DNA from: CAZQEZ01 sp964592475
GTDB lineage: Bacteria; Bacteroidota; Bacteroidia; Cytophagales; Cyclobacteriaceae
Reading direction: 5' to 3'
Length of the DNA stretch: 6,093 nucleotides
Assembly (NCBI GenBank): GCA_964592475.1
Contig: CAZQEZ010000217.1
Span: forward strand, 1 to 6,093
Part shown: positions 5,848 through 6,093 of the stretch, one piece after another
Position numbering within the stretch: the first letter of the stretch is position 1
Layout of the letters: each line of letters starts with the position of its first letter
Position numbers and translations under genes: made by a program
Notes under the pieces: model-generated
Database searches by the model: none
Seen by the model: only the letters and a program-made list of their open reading frames with translations
Told to the model about the DNA's origin: nothing

Positions 5848-6093
5848 ATTTCCTTATCAATTCTACTTCTGTTATTTTACCATTATCATTGAAAGCTAAA
5901 TTTTCAATAGCATTTATGTTTTTATCCTGATCTTTCAGGTAGTTTAAATACTTCTTAATGTCTGTAGGTCTATCATAATCCACGTTTCCTCCCGATCTAT
6001 TTATAATGATCAAAACAGGTACATCGGGTGAGGCAAACATTGCTAATGCCTGATCGATGGTTTTATTGGCAGTCGATACATCTCCAGTACTGG
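5837..6093 (-). CDS. C-terminal part of an unidentified protein (5' end beyond the window)
   Basis: The frame is open to the right edge, so only the last 84 residues are seen; the internal ATG at 6040 is not taken as the start because coding-like sequence continues upstream of it. The visible part reads as a helix (about 8-20), a hydrophobic strand VPVLIII (24-30), a second helix beginning DIKKYLNYL (44-52), and a final beta hairpin around NDNGKITEVEL (68-78). The combination D-[IV]-x-x-Y-L followed by G-[KQR] and a strand also occurs in the 201-residue protein and in the LRR protein's N-domain, so a shortened relative of that element may close this protein. The gene overlaps the next by 11 bases and is the first visible member of the cluster. 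Whether it is exported cannot be told without the N-terminus. I do not recognise the family. Confidence 0.75.
   Translation of the reverse strand, partial: STGDVSTANKTIDQALAMFASPDVPVLIIINRSGGNVDYDRPTDIKKYLNYLKDQDKNINAIENLAFNDNGKITEVELIRKYEK

Noticed and set aside
5837..6040. A complete 67-residue gene starting at the ATG at 6040
   Set aside because: The frame stays open to the window edge and the residues before the Met continue a helix, so this is an internal Met of a longer gene.

Overview
The window is AT-rich with every gene on the minus strand, and it looks like a chromosomal segment of a Bacteroidota bacterium, probably a free-living member of the Cytophagia type. The pointers are a 57-residue histone H1-like protein of the kind common in this phylum, signal peptides ending in A-Q, weak Shine-Dalgarno sequences at most starts, and families of secreted proteins of unknown function. 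This placement rests on recognition by eye, not on a search.

The right two thirds (about 1852-6093) is a four-gene cluster read right to left: the C-terminal 84 residues of an unidentified protein, a 201-residue exported protein (11-base overlap), a 291-residue exported protein with a TTG start (19-base gap), and an 827-residue exported leucine-rich-repeat protein (11-base gap). The tight spacing implies one operon whose promoter lies beyond the right edge. The LRR protein holds three tandem modules. Each opens with a WW-x5-EW box and runs through strictly 22-residue repeats that carry threonine where LRRs usually carry asparagine. Each ends in a similar cap, and the last cap is the C-terminus of the protein. 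The domain ahead of the first module resembles most of the 201-residue protein, and a shorter version of the same pattern ends the upstream partial protein. The likely reading is a set of exported proteins built on a shared small alpha+beta domain, with the LRR protein as the binding scaffold. The function is not known.

From 1448 to 1851 there is a 404-base, very AT-rich gap with no convincing gene. It holds a possible weak terminator for the LRR operon and a possible promoter for the next gene. The histone H1-like gene (1274-1447) follows, and a good intrinsic terminator lies at about 1152-1188.

The left end is a two-gene unit: a 91-residue putative lipoprotein whose stop codon overlaps by one base the start of an M42-family metallo-aminopeptidase. 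The peptidase runs off the left edge with about the last fifth missing. No mobile element, CRISPR array, tRNA or rRNA was seen.
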